DNA of 64,000 nucleotides from Citrobacter sp. RHB25-C09 (GTDB lineage: Bacteria; Pseudomonadota; Gammaproteobacteria; Enterobacterales; Enterobacteriaceae). Below the pieces are notes generated by a model. That model was not told the DNA's origin. It saw only the letters and a list, made by a program, of their open reading frames with translations, and did no database searches. The DNA lies in the NCBI RefSeq assembly GCF_013836145.1, contig NZ_CP057483.1, positions 1,860,001 to 1,924,000 of the forward strand, given 5' to 3'. Made by a program: the position numbers and the translations under genes. This document shows positions 1 to 8,182 of this stretch, piece by piece. Each line of letters starts with the position of its first letter. Positions within the stretch are counted from its first letter, which is position 1.

Positions 1-93
1 AAGACCGTAACCTATGACTTCGAACGTCTGATGGAAGGCGCTAAGCTGCTGAAATGTTCAGAGTTTGGTGACGCGATCATCGCGAATATGTGA
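1..93 (+). CDS. icd: Isocitrate dehydrogenase [NADP+], C-terminal end (partial)
   Basis: The window opens inside a reading frame that encodes 30 residues ending in CSEFGDAIIANM and a TGA stop. This matches the C-terminus of E. coli isocitrate dehydrogenase, the TCA enzyme that oxidises isocitrate to 2-oxoglutarate, almost residue for residue (E. coli ends IIENM, from memory). The start and active site lie outside the window. The icd 3' end is a well-known prophage attachment site (e14, phage 21), so this piece could in principle be a regenerated att copy rather than the main gene. A strong terminator follows 23 bases later, as expected for the native gene. Confidence 0.9.
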   Translation, partial: KTVTYDFERLMEGAKLLKCSEFGDAIIANM

Positions 94-116
94 TAGCGAT
101 AATTGTTTGATCTATT

Positions 117-147
117 AACGGGAGCGTAACGCTCCCGTTGTTTTTTT
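117..147 (+). terminator. Rho-independent terminator of icd
   Basis: AACGGGAGCG and CGCTCCCGTT form a perfect stem with a TAA loop region and are followed by a G and seven T residues. It lies directly downstream of the icd stop. Confidence 0.9.
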
Positions 148-1146
148 GTTAGGCTGCTAACGGTTATCAAAACCTCTTGGTAGTATGGGGTAGGTTGGTC
201 GGTCAGATGGCAGTTCTGCTGCCAGGTTCCCATTAGGCATTCCTCAGTTTTTTATTATTTCTGGTGGGCGCTCGTTAATATTGAAAGTCTGTTCTCTGTC
301 AATAGAGGACATTCGTTGTTGATCGGTACAATGAGTAGCGGGATGCAGCATAGTCACTCTATCTGTTAATAAAAACATGTTTAAAAAAACAGTATTGACC
401 TCACATCTCAAATACGTTAATTAATACTCAGCAGCACAATGAAAGTGGTTAGTAAGTGAGTGAATAGAAAGCAGTTCTTGGGTAAGCCATTTTGCTTTAC
501 AGGCCTCGTAGTGATTGTGCTGGTTCGCAAAATGGTAGTGTTAGAGCGACGATGTAAGGCCTTGTTTGTTTTTTTAATGCTGACGGTTTCGTTTTTTTTG
601 ATGTTAACTGTATCAGCAACGGGCAACGCATCAAAGAGTATATGTCGCTATGGGTGATGTGCTTGTTTAAGTTGCCGCGTTTAGTTTTTAAAAGCGTAGG
701 CAGTGTGTGACGAGATAAATAGAGGGAGGTGTTTTGGTATTAATGCCCAATTTTATCTGTAGTGAACGGGTACATTTGAAAGCAGTATAAATAGCAGTAT
801 CACTTTATTAAGTCCATTAATGTTAAATCTGAAGTCTGTAGTACCTTAAAAGCCCTGGCTGCAATGGTCAGGGCTTTTAAGATTACTCATCCCTTTGAAT
901 TGTAAATTTTCCCAACGGATTACTGACAAAATTAATCTTGCTTATCAACTCGTATGAGTCCATTATGCATCATCGGTTTGGCATACAGACCTTATGAAAG
1001 CAGTTTTAGTAAAGCAGTCCTCATTTCAAGCGTTATCTTCAGATACTCTTCTGCATGAGCCTCCTCCTAAGTGCCCAATAAGTCCTCATCTGCAAGCAGG
1101 CCATGTTCGCCACAAAATGTGGCTCAAAAAAATAAAGGAAGTATCT
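148..1146. other. Intergenic stretch between icd and the cold-shock gene
   Basis: About 1 kb with no convincing gene. It is AT-rich and holds short open frames without ribosome binding sites. The one clear structure is the symmetric terminator at 846-880, listed separately. The last 100-150 bases are probably the long 5' leader of the cold-shock gene, as is usual in the cspA family; I could not place the promoter with confidence. Confidence 0.5.
846..880. terminator. Bidirectional terminator
   Basis: TTAAAAGCCCTG (846-857) and CAGGGCTTTTAA (869-880) are perfect 12-base inverted repeats around an 11-base loop. The A and T tracts on either side would work as terminators on both strands. No gene ends immediately at it, so either a non-coding transcript or read-through is being stopped. 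Confidence 0.7.
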
Positions 1147-1359
1147 ATGTCGAATAAAATGACTGGTTTAGTAAAATGGTTTAACTCTGACAAAGGTTTC
1201 GGTTTCATTACGCCAGATGACGGCAGCAAAGATGTTTTTGTTCATTTCTCTGCCATTCAGAGCAATGATTATAAAACGCTCGATGAAGGCCAGAAGGTTG
1301 AGTTCTCGATTGAGAATGGCGCCAAAGGTCCGGCTGCCGGAAACGTTGTCGCGCTTTAA
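1147..1359 (+). CDS. cspG: Cold-shock protein of the CspA family (CspG/CspB-like)
   Basis: A 70-residue single cold-shock domain that binds single-stranded RNA/DNA and melts mRNA structure after a temperature drop. RNP1 (KGFGFI, about residues 16-21) and RNP2 (DVFVHFSAI, about residues 30-38) are intact. The N-terminus MSNKMTGLVKWFN is the CspB/CspG form rather than CspA. The start at 1147 is chosen because it gives the family length and follows AAAGGA at 1135-1140; the same frame is open further upstream but that part has no homology. A terminator follows at 1434. The exact paralogue (cspG versus cspB) is uncertain. Confidence 0.9.
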   Translation: MSNKMTGLVKWFNSDKGFGFITPDDGSKDVFVHFSAIQSNDYKTLDEGQKVEFSIENGAKGPAAGNVVAL

Positions 1360-1433
1360 TTGCCGATAATAACACAGACGCTTGCGATAGCGATGACGGC
1401 ACCGACCTGAGCAGATAAGTGAATGTGAAAAAT

Positions 1434-1464
1434 AAAAACCCGCCCTGAGCGGGTTTTTATTTTT
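1434..1464 (+). terminator. Rho-independent terminator after the cold-shock gene
   Basis: AAAACCCGC and GCGGGTTTTT form a hairpin with a CCTGA loop, with a TATTTTT tail. Confidence 0.85.
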
Positions 1465-1585
1465 CATGGATGGTATGCAACAAGGGTGACGGTCATATTA
1501 CTGCAGTTGCTGAAGTGAAAAAATGAAACCAAATAGTGCAAACCCTATGATGGTGACAAAAAGAGAGCCGATTAGTAATGCATAA

Positions 1586-2368
1586 CTAAACTGTCGGAAT
1601 AGTGCCGCCATCTATAACATATTCCGTACCCGTGATAGTGGCAGCACAGGACGAGGCCAGGAAGACGATGAGGTTCGCCACTTCGATGGGCTTTGAGGGG
1701 CGACCTAGCGGAATACCACCGAGTGCCTTCATAATGATTTGCTTACCACCCTCATAGTCCGTTCCTGCCTGCTGTGCCAGTCGTTCTGCTAATGCTACCG
1801 ATGCTTCGGTTTCTACCCAACCTGGCGCAACACGAACTACCCGAATCCCCATAGGGGATACTTCTTTCGACAGGCTTTTGCTATACGCCGATAACGCCGC
1901 TTTTGCCGCCGCATAACCCGTGGTCGATTCCGGTAACGGTAGCTCACGCTGAATAGAGGTGACGTGAATAATGACTCCGTCCTGCTGAGTTAGCATCCCT
2001 GGCAGCAAGGCACGATCTAAGCGTACCGCAGGCAACAGGTTAAGATTGAGTTCCTGTTGCCATTCATCTTCACCCAGCGCTGCAAAACCACCGCCTGGAG
2101 CGGTAGAACCGCCAGCTATGTGCACGATGATATCGACACCGCCCAGTTGCTTATGAACGGCTTCAACGACTAAGTCGCACCCTTTGATTGTGGTCAAATC
2201 TGCCGCAACGAATGCGTCTGCAATAGATTCCGTGGGAATGTGACGTGCGGTAGTTAACACCGTGGCCCCCAACTGCTTTAACAGCGTGACAACTGCTTTG
2301 CCGATCCCTTTGGTACCTGCGGTAACGAGCACGCGTTTACCCTGAAAATCAAGATCCGTCAGCATCAT
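1586..2368 (-). CDS. SDR-family NAD(P)-dependent oxidoreductase
   Basis: A 260-residue short-chain dehydrogenase of classical length. The Rossmann nucleotide-binding turn is seen near residues 17-24 as TAGTKGIG, the structural IAGG stands where NAG is usual, and the catalytic Ser...Tyr-x-x-x-Lys is in VTSIQ...GYAAAK (about residues 136-157). The C-terminal VIDGG is typical of the family. The substrate cannot be read from the sequence. Its ATG overlaps the stop of the upstream NTF2-like gene (ATGA), so the two are translationally coupled. The divergent HxlR gene at 2782 is the likely regulator. Confidence 0.85.
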   Translation of the reverse strand: MMLTDLDFQGKRVLVTAGTKGIGKAVVTLLKQLGATVLTTARHIPTESIADAFVAADLTTIKGCDLVVEAVHKQLGGVDIIVHIAGGSTAPGGGFAALGEDEWQQELNLNLLPAVRLDRALLPGMLTQQDGVIIHVTSIQRELPLPESTTGYAAAKAALSAYSKSLSKEVSPMGIRVVRVAPGWVETEASVALAERLAQQAGTDYEGGKQIIMKALGGIPLGRPSKPIEVANLIVFLASSCAATITGTEYVIDGGTIPTV

Positions 2369-2691
2369 ACAATCTCCAGAATGCGAATTTTGTCATCAAC
2401 CAGACCGAAAGCATGTTTGAGTACTACTGGGCTGCCGGGAAAATTACCAACAACGTTAGATGTGACTATTACCCGATCTCCTTCGGTGAAAACTTCAATG
2501 GGCTCTACGCTGTAGTCAAATTCAGACTGAGCGGTACGTTGCCACGCTTCGATTGCCTCATGCCCTTGATAGGTTTTGCCTTCATCAAGCACAATCGCAT
2601 CAGTCGTAAAGCAGTGCTTAATGTCGACAATATCGGCACCATTACTGATGGTAAAATATTTTGAAATAGCGTTCGGAAGTGATAGTGACAT
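2365..2691 (-). CDS. SnoaL/NTF2-like (nuclear transport factor 2 family) protein
   Basis: A 108-residue alpha+beta barrel protein of the NTF2-like fold, recognised from the N-terminal helix and strand pattern (AISKYFTISN, DIVDIKHCFTTDAIVLDEGKT) and the central E-A-I-E-A-W helix. Such proteins are small hydrolases, isomerases or ligand binders. It is the first gene of a two-gene operon and overlaps the SDR start by four bases. The function is unknown; the pairing with an SDR and a divergent HxlR regulator suggests a small detoxification or redox unit. Confidence 0.75.
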   Translation of the reverse strand: MSLSLPNAISKYFTISNGADIVDIKHCFTTDAIVLDEGKTYQGHEAIEAWQRTAQSEFDYSVEPIEVFTEGDRVIVTSNVVGNFPGSPVVLKHAFGLVDDKIRILEIV

Positions 2692-2781
2692 GGCTTTATG
2701 ATCCCGTTATTTACAGTACGAGAATTTTTAACATAGACTGTGAAATTGACAAGTACGCACTAAAAAGTGAGTGACTGATCT

Positions 2782-3108
2782 ATGAGTAAGTTATATAGCC
2801 CGGAATCTGCCGCAAACGGTGTGGAGCAAGTCCTGCGACTGCTGGAAGGTCGCTGGAAGCTGATTATCCTGTTTCATCTTTTTGACGGAAAGGTGCAACG
2901 CTATTCTAATTTTGAAAAACTGATTCCCGGAATTTCGCAAAAAATGTTGGCACAACAGCTGAGACAGCTGGAAGCCGATGGCATTGTATCGCGCATGGTT
3001 TACCCGCAGGTACCACCGAAAGTTGAATATCGACTCACTGATTGGGGGCAAGCACTGTGTCCAGCTCTCGATGCAATCCTTAAATGGGCAGAAAAACGCC
3101 AGGTTTAG
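2782..3108 (+). CDS. HxlR-family winged-helix transcriptional regulator
   Basis: A 108-residue DNA-binding protein of HxlR (DUF24) type. The signature LLEGRWKLIILFHLFDGKVQRYSNFEKL-type core spans about residues 20-50, followed by the recognition helix region ISQKMLAQQLRQLEADGIV and the wing with Y-R-L-T-D-W-G. Members often sense quinones, aldehydes or oxidants and control a divergently transcribed oxidoreductase. Here the SDR/NTF2 pair starts 90 bases away on the other strand, so the 2692-2781 interval probably holds both promoters and the operator. Confidence 0.85.
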   Translation: MSKLYSPESAANGVEQVLRLLEGRWKLIILFHLFDGKVQRYSNFEKLIPGISQKMLAQQLRQLEADGIVSRMVYPQVPPKVEYRLTDWGQALCPALDAILKWAEKRQV

Positions 3109-3535
3109 GTACCACTGGTACGTTTTGGCATCTGAGCGAAAAGCCAGATGTCCGCTCCTCGCTCACAACGAACCTTCTCGACAGTAAAATTTTACCTTTG
3201 AGATTTTATATTAGTGGTAACCATTTGAATTTATTAGTTTGAAATAAAAAATCATGTACGAAACATTTGGTTAAGCCATTGATAATTCGTGAGAACACAC
3301 ATGATTTATCATCTCTTTCTTGTGAAGTACCTGAAAGAACGGGAGCCGAAGGGTTCCCGTTTTTTTGGGGACCTTAATGCGTTACTGGAATGACATGCAA
3401 AGCAGAAACAACAGCCGCTCACGCCAGTATGAATTGGCGGCAGGCGCTTTCTGCGGGTGTTGAAATTACTCAAAAAAATACGTTGCTGGCATGGTAAGGT
3501 AAGCGCTATTCCGGGTGCGATGCAGAGGTTTCGTA
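3109..3535. other. Intergenic stretch with a terminator
   Basis: About 430 bases without a convincing gene. The first 60 bases show an inverted pair (GTACCACTGGTAC, 3109-3121). A clear terminator sits at 3338-3366. Nothing else is recognisable. Confidence 0.5.
3338..3366 (+). terminator. Rho-independent terminator (AACGGGAG family)
   Basis: AACGGGAGCC and GGTTCCCGTT pair around GAAG (one G-T wobble), followed by a run of T. The same stem sequence recurs at 117, 6361 and 8183 (see findings). Confidence 0.8.
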
Positions 3536-4327
3536 ATGCGACAAATCGATTTTTACATGATAGATGCTTTTACCACCTCCACTTTTGGTGGTAATGCTGC
3601 GGCTGTTTGTCCGCTTACAGAATGGTTGCCCGATGAGACATTGTTGAAAATGTCTAAACAGCATAACCAGTCAGAAACCGCTTATTTTGTCCCGACCGAA
3701 AAGGGTTTTGAGTTGCGCTGGTTCACCACGCAAGGGGAAATCAATTTGTGTGGACATGCCACGCTGGCTGCTGCTCACGTCATCTTTGAGTATCTTGATT
3801 ATCCGGACGCGGTTATCCATTTTGATACCCGGTTTGTCGGCCCGCTAACGGTGACACGCAACGGCGAATGGCTGACACTTGATTTTCCTGCCTGGAAAAC
3901 TGAGTCCGTCACGCCGCCGTCATTACTGCTGGAAGCGTTGGGTATTACTGAATGCAAAGAAGTGCGCGTGGCGCGTGATTACATGGTGGTACTGGAGAAT
4001 CAACGGCAGGTAGACGCAGTTCGCCCGGATATTAATGCCATGCTGCCTCTGGGCAAAATGGTTTGCATCACAGCACCGGGGGAAGGGGAATATGATTTTG
4101 TCAGCCGTTTCTTCTGTCCGGGAGAAGCTGTCGCGGAAGATCCCGTCACAGGTTCAGCACACAGCATGCTCATTCCATACTGGGCGGAAAAACTGAAGAA
4201 GACACAAATGCTGGCGCATCAGGGTGCTGAGCGTGGTGGGGAATTGCGCTGTCAGCAAGCCGGAGGTCGTGTCTGTATTGGCGGAAAGGCAACGACTTAC
4301 CTGGTGGGTAAAATACAGTTGCGGTAG
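3536..4327 (+). CDS. PhzF-family isomerase/epimerase-like protein
   Basis: A 263-residue protein of the phenazine-biosynthesis-like fold (two diaminopimelate-epimerase-like halves). Visible family marks are the N-terminal YMIDAFTTSTFGGNAAAV, the catalytic Glu in NQSETAYF (around residue 45), the GEINLCGHATLAAAH motif and the C-terminal DPVTGSAHSMLIPYW. The substrate of most PhzF paralogues is unknown; no phenazine genes are nearby. The start at 3536 is preferred because AGAGG lies 8 bases upstream and the sequence before it is not conserved. It is monocistronic and converges on the hydrolase gene at 4555. Confidence 0.85.
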   Translation: MRQIDFYMIDAFTTSTFGGNAAAVCPLTEWLPDETLLKMSKQHNQSETAYFVPTEKGFELRWFTTQGEINLCGHATLAAAHVIFEYLDYPDAVIHFDTRFVGPLTVTRNGEWLTLDFPAWKTESVTPPSLLLEALGITECKEVRVARDYMVVLENQRQVDAVRPDINAMLPLGKMVCITAPGEGEYDFVSRFFCPGEAVAEDPVTGSAHSMLIPYWAEKLKKTQMLAHQGAERGGELRCQQAGGRVCIGGKATTYLVGKIQLR

Positions 4328-4554
4328 AACGCTCGGGATGTTGTTCGGACATCAGGTCTGCTGTTCAATATGGCAGACCTGATAGTGGGGCTGGCGATCC
4401 GCTTCGTGCCAGGCGCGGACGTTGCAGTATATTCTGCTTTCGGCTCGAATCGGAAGTGGGTAAAGGCATTCCTGACAGATGTTACTGGGCAGGAATACCT
4501 TTGGGGAATCAGCCCCTCTGCGCCAGAGTCTCAGCAAGGTTCCCGGCGTCCTCT

Positions 4555-5481
4555 TTACACAACATTCTTTTTCAGAAACTCGCTGATAACAGGAACGATC
4601 TCCCTGCCATGGGTTTCCAGCGCGAAGTGCCCAGTATCATAGAAGCGAATGTCCGCATCAGGAAGGTCACGTTTCCATGCCAGCGCGCCTGCTGGCAGGA
4701 AAAATGGATCGTTCTTCCCCCAAACCGCCAGCAGCGGTGGCTGATACTCTCGGAAATACTTCTGGAATAAAGGATACATGGCCACATTTGAGGCGTAATC
4801 CAGCACCAAATCGAGTTGAATATCCGCATTGCCCGGCCGCGAGATTTGCAGTCCTTCCAGGGTATAACCATCTGGCGAAACCGAACTCGTGTCGGCAACG
4901 CCTTCAAGATATTGCCATTTAATTGAGGCCGGTGTCGGGAAGTCATGTAGGGCTTTCCGGTTCTGCTCTGTGGGTTCGTGCCAGTATCGTTGAATAGGCG
5001 CCCAGCTTTCCCCCAGTCCTTCCTCATAAGCGTTGCCATTCTGGGAGATGATGGCGGTCACACGCTCGGGATGCGAGACAGCGAGACGCCAGCCTACCGG
5101 GGCACCGTAGTCATGCACCATAAGTGCGTAGGTGTTGAGCTTAAGCTGAACGGTGAAATGCTCAATGGTTTTCGCCAGTTGGTTGAAAGTATAGGAATAC
5201 TCATCTCTTGCAGGGGCTTCAGTAAAACCGAACGCTGGCAGATCGGGCGCAATAACGTGATAGCTCTCGGCAAGAGCGGGTATTAGGTCGCGGAACATGA
5301 ATGATGAAGCTGCAAAGCCGTGAAGCAGCAAGATTGTTGGTGCCTCTGGATTACCAGCCTCGCGGTAGAAAATCTTCACGTTATCCACCTGTTCATAGCG
5401 GTAATAAACCGGACTGGCGACCGTGCCATCAAACGAAGAGTCTGCAAGTGCCATGGCGGAGATTGATTTTGAAGCAGTCAT
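4555..5481 (-). CDS. Alpha/beta-fold hydrolase (epoxide hydrolase / haloalkane dehalogenase-like)
   Basis: A 308-residue alpha/beta hydrolase. The oxyanion-hole motif LLLHGFAAS is near residues 51-59, and the nucleophile elbow reads VHDYGAP, so the nucleophile is aspartate as in epoxide hydrolases and haloalkane dehalogenases rather than serine. The acid is likely in WGKNDPF and the histidine in DTGHFALETHG. The substrate is unknown. The gene is divergent from the CGNR regulator at 5573 and shares an intergenic region with repeated GGTTAC motifs, which makes local control by that regulator likely. Confidence 0.85.
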   Translation of the reverse strand: MTASKSISAMALADSSFDGTVASPVYYRYEQVDNVKIFYREAGNPEAPTILLLHGFAASSFMFRDLIPALAESYHVIAPDLPAFGFTEAPARDEYSYTFNQLAKTIEHFTVQLKLNTYALMVHDYGAPVGWRLAVSHPERVTAIISQNGNAYEEGLGESWAPIQRYWHEPTEQNRKALHDFPTPASIKWQYLEGVADTSSVSPDGYTLEGLQISRPGNADIQLDLVLDYASNVAMYPLFQKYFREYQPPLLAVWGKNDPFFLPAGALAWKRDLPDADIRFYDTGHFALETHGREIVPVISEFLKKNVV

Positions 5482-5515
5482 GATAACCTCGTGTAACCTT
5501 TATAGTGTCGATTTG

Positions 5516-5564
5516 CAGGTTACGTAAATTTTTGGTAACCTGTCAAATAAAATTTATGGGTTAC
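5516..5564. promoter_or_regulatory. Candidate operator between hydrolase and CGNR regulator
   Basis: CAGGTTAC (5516-5523) and GTAACCTG (5535-5542) are a perfect inverted repeat with an 11-base spacer, about two helical turns centre to centre. A third half-site, GGGTTAC, lies at 5558-5564 just before the regulator start, and GTAACC occurs again near 5493. That fits a dimeric regulator controlling both divergent promoters. The site is seen in sequence; the binding protein is inferred. Confidence 0.55.
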
Positions 5565-5572
5565 ATAAAATC

Positions 5573-6154
5573 ATGAGTTCTGAAAACACTTATTCTGACG
5601 CCCCGTTACTGGGTGATAACCTGGCCCTCGATTTCATTAACACTGAGTATGTAGTTGAGGGTAAACGTCATGACTGTTTTATCGATGATCAAAGTGTTGC
5701 AAGTTGGTTGATAAGAGTCGGGCTATTGACTGACCTTAAGGATCAGCAGATCCCACGTGGGTTGCTTACTGAGGCTCGTGAACTTCGCGAAACTGCAAGG
5801 AATGTTGTGAACGCTGCCATGAACAGAGTTCCGGTAAATCTGGCGGTAATCAATCGGGTACTTGAAGTGGGTCGCCCTATCAGGAAGCTTGAATGGGATG
5901 GCGACACGCAACAATTCCGGGTTGCGGTTTATCAAAGCGCCGGATGCCCGTCTGGTCTTCTTTGGCCGATTGCCGATGCTCTAATCAATCTGGTTACCAG
6001 CGATAAGTTCGAATACGTGCGCCAGTGTGAAGCTCATGACTGCATTTTGCTGTTCCACGATCTGAGTAAATCTCATCGCCGACGCTGGTGCAGCATGGCA
6101 ACCTGCGGCAACCGCATGAAAGTAGCCGCCTTCCGTTCCAGAAAGAAACCTTAA
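5573..6154 (+). CDS. ABATE-domain / CGNR zinc-finger transcriptional regulator
   Basis: A 193-residue protein with the N-terminal stress-induced (ABATE) domain (start LLGDNLALDFINTEY, residues about 11-26) and a C-terminal CGNR zinc finger: C in the YVRQCEAHDC region, then RRRWCSMATCGNRMK and the basic tail AAFRSRKK. CGNR proteins bind DNA and usually regulate a neighbouring enzyme gene. The divergent hydrolase is the obvious candidate target. Family assignment is firm; the ligand is not known. Confidence 0.85.
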   Translation: MSSENTYSDAPLLGDNLALDFINTEYVVEGKRHDCFIDDQSVASWLIRVGLLTDLKDQQIPRGLLTEARELRETARNVVNAAMNRVPVNLAVINRVLEVGRPIRKLEWDGDTQQFRVAVYQSAGCPSGLLWPIADALINLVTSDKFEYVRQCEAHDCILLFHDLSKSHRRRWCSMATCGNRMKVAAFRSRKKP

Positions 6155-6358
6155 TGAGAGAGATGTGCCAGCGCTGCGTTCCCGTCTGCTCTGTGCCAAA
6201 AGCGGACGCTGGCGTGTTATGGCGGTTTCAGGATTACCCACAAAATGGTTTTGTAGTTCAGACTAACGTGATCGGAGTGCTATCCCTGATTGTTAAAAGG
6301 ATGGAAAGCGCAATTGCCGCGAAGACCGTGACCTGTAACCCAGATGCCAGGTTAAACA

Positions 6359-6387
6359 AGAACGGGAGCCCTTAGGTTCCCGTTTGT
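6359..6387 (+). terminator. Hairpin terminator (AACGGGAG family)
   Basis: AACGGGAGCC (6361-6370) pairs with GGTTCCCGTT (6375-6384). The T tail is short and interrupted (TGTTATG), so termination may be weak. It lies between the end of the CGNR gene and a convergent small gene. Confidence 0.55.
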
Positions 6388-6400
6388 TATGCTACTTTAA

Positions 6401-6595
6401 TTATTCCGGTGAAGGAGAAAGTGCAGGGGAATTAACGTCCTGTAACCCCTTTTTAGGATCAAGATAAAAACACTTTGCTCTGGAGGAATAAGTTTCCGAT
6501 ACCACCTCGCACTGCTTCAGGTCAGTGTATGCACCAATAATATCACTTTTTATGTAGTCGCCAGAAAGCGAGGCAACCAACGCCAGGACGTACAT
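6401..6595 (-). CDS. Small protein resembling the DUF1482 (YebW-like) family
   Basis: A 64-residue protein beginning MYVLALVASLSGDYIKSDII. The start at 6595 is preferred because AAGGAAGG lies just upstream; a longer frame to 6655 has no ribosome binding site. The pattern (hydrophobic start, acidic middle, Tyr-T-D-L-K-Q-C, then K-C-F-Y) resembles the short prophage-associated DUF1482 proteins such as YebW. No function is known. The two cysteines sit where the family has them, as far as I recall. Confidence 0.55.
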   Translation of the reverse strand: MYVLALVASLSGDYIKSDIIGAYTDLKQCEVVSETYSSRAKCFYLDPKKGLQDVNSPALSPSPE

Positions 6596-6655
6596 GTTCC
6601 TTCCTTTACAAAAATTGCAGGTGATAAGTGCTGGTCGTATTTCAACCAGTAGCAT

Positions 6656-6973
6656 AATTGTTTTTGGTCGCTAGAGATCGCAGACTGAATGAAAGTTTAG
6701 TTTAAAACGAATCTTACTCAAACCAAATGTAGTGACAAGATGAAGATTCTGAAAAAGAAATGTTTATATTTTAGAGGTTCGTTATTAATAACCACGCAAT
6801 AACTGTGTGTAATTTCTTGGGGGACATATATTCTGCATGAATATTGAACAAACGAACGGCAATGATATATTCAAATAACCCATACCTATTGCGTGGTCTA
6901 TTTGAGTTATGTATTATCCCGTCCCGATCCTGCTGATGAGTAAATTCTCAATCCTGCAGTAGCGATCGTCTAA
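6656..6973. other. Intergenic stretch before the tRNA-like sequence
   Basis: About 320 AT-rich bases in which I see no gene and no clear regulatory structure. Confidence 0.5.
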
Positions 6974-7048
6974 CCGCCATTAGCTCATCTGGAAGAGCGA
7001 ACGACTTTTGTTGTAGGGAACGGGGTTCGAGGCCTCGATGGCGGCCCA
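6974..7048 (+). pseudogene. tRNA-like sequence with encoded CCA and a broken anticodon arm
   Basis: The acceptor stem is perfect: CCGCCAT (6974-6980) pairs with ATGGCGG (7038-7044), followed by discriminator C and CCA (7046-7048). The D arm GCTC/GAGC (6983-6986/6995-6998) and T arm CGGGG-TTCGAGG-CCTCG (7021-7037) are tRNA-like. The anticodon arm (7000-7016) does not form five pairs around a seven-base loop in any register I tried, and the total is 75 bases, about one short. Hence it is called a degenerate tRNA or tRNA mimic. A terminator follows, so it may still be transcribed. Confidence 0.6.
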
Positions 7049-7056
7049 AATTTCAG

Positions 7057-7083
7057 AGCCCGGACGTGAGTCCGGGCTTTTTT
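7057..7083 (+). terminator. Rho-independent terminator after the tRNA-like gene
   Basis: AGCCCGGAC and GTCCGGGCT form a perfect nine-base stem with a GTGA loop, then a T tract. Confidence 0.9.
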
Positions 7084-7105
7084 ATTGCGATGACCAAACG
7101 TGTAG

Positions 7106-7133
7106 GTCGGGTAAGGCGTAGCCGCCACCCGAC
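7106..7133. repeat. REP-like palindromic element
   Basis: GTCGGGT...ACCCGAC with internal AAGGCGTAGCCGCC, the typical enterobacterial REP core, between the tRNA-like gene and the 3' end of the beta-lactamase gene. Confidence 0.75.
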
Positions 7134-7158
7134 ATAAATGTTACACAACCCTATCTAC

Positions 7159-8046
7159 TTAGAGATGTTCCGTCACGACCTTTGCGGCAGCGGCCAGTAT
7201 ATCTTTGCGACTTTTGGCCTTCTGTTGGGGCTGGGTAAAGTAGGTCACCAGAATTAAAGGCGCACGGCCTTCTGGCCAGATCACCGCGACGTCGTTGGTT
7301 GTTCCATAATCTCCCGCACCCGTTTTATCGCCTACGATCCAGTTGGCAGGTAACCCGGCACGAATGCTTTGGGCACCAGTGGTATTGCCTTTCAGCCAGG
7401 CCACAAGCTGTGCGCGCTGTGTCGGCGCTAATGCATTGCCCAGCGTCAGGTTACGCAGGCTTTTCGCCATAGCCAGTGGGGTAGTCGTATCGCGATCATC
7501 TCCCGGAATGGCGCTATTCAGTTCAGGCTCTTTGCGGTCCAGGCGAAACGTGGCATCACCCAGGGTGCGGGCAAAAGCGGTGACATTATCCGTACCGCCA
7601 AGATGCGTAATCAGTTTCTTCATCGCGGTATTATCGCTGTATTGCAGGGCGGCAGCGCTTAGCTCAGCTAATGTCATCTCTTTATTGACATGTTTTTCTG
7701 TGACTGGATTCCAGTTCGTCAGATCGGCCTGGCTGATGGTCATTTTCCGCTGCAAAACCGAGTTATCACTTTCGCTTTGTTTCAACACCGCAGCGGCGGC
7801 GATCACTTTACCGGTGCTGCACATGGCAAAGCGCTCATCCCCCCGATAAAGGGTCAGCGAGTCATCGGCAGTATTAATGAGCGCAACGCCCAGTCGGCCA
7901 CCGGATTGTTTTTCTAATGCCGTAAGCTTTTGTTGAACCTGTTGGAGATCCGCTGGCGCCTGTGCCCGCAGTGGCGTACTGCCAAGCAAAAAGGGCATAA
8001 CAGCGGCAGTGAGAAATGCAGTCTGGTGAAACCATTTTTTCAACAT
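7159..8046 (-). CDS. Class A beta-lactamase (Citrobacter CdiA/SED/CKO type)
   Basis: A 295-residue serine beta-lactamase exported to the periplasm by the signal peptide at residues 1-29 (cleavage likely after LRA or RAQA). All class A motifs are present: S-x-x-K as MCSTGK, the SDN loop as YSDN, the omega-loop Glu in EPELN, and KTG as DKTGAGDYG. The Cys before the active serine and the overall sequence resemble the chromosomal class A enzymes of Citrobacter species and, more distantly, CTX-M. No LysR-type regulator is divergent from it; the upstream neighbour is a UspF-like gene. The spectrum cannot be predicted safely. Confidence 0.92.
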   Translation of the reverse strand: MLKKWFHQTAFLTAAVMPFLLGSTPLRAQAPADLQQVQQKLTALEKQSGGRLGVALINTADDSLTLYRGDERFAMCSTGKVIAAAAVLKQSESDNSVLQRKMTISQADLTNWNPVTEKHVNKEMTLAELSAAALQYSDNTAMKKLITHLGGTDNVTAFARTLGDATFRLDRKEPELNSAIPGDDRDTTTPLAMAKSLRNLTLGNALAPTQRAQLVAWLKGNTTGAQSIRAGLPANWIVGDKTGAGDYGTTNDVAVIWPEGRAPLILVTYFTQPQQKAKSRKDILAAAAKVVTEHL

Positions 8047-8182
8047 TTTTAAACGCCCTGGTCATAAAACAGTGGATATGTAAGGTTGCTTTCCATTTTA
8101 CCTTGTATTGGGCGTTTCAGGCAGGCGCATCTCTTCGTTGCGCGATAACACGCGTTCCCGTGATGGATGTGAAAGCATAATC

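Noticed and set aside
460..657. 65-codon hydrophobic open frame upstream of the cold-shock gene
   Set aside because: GTG start without a ribosome binding site, low-complexity AT-rich composition and no recognisable similarity.
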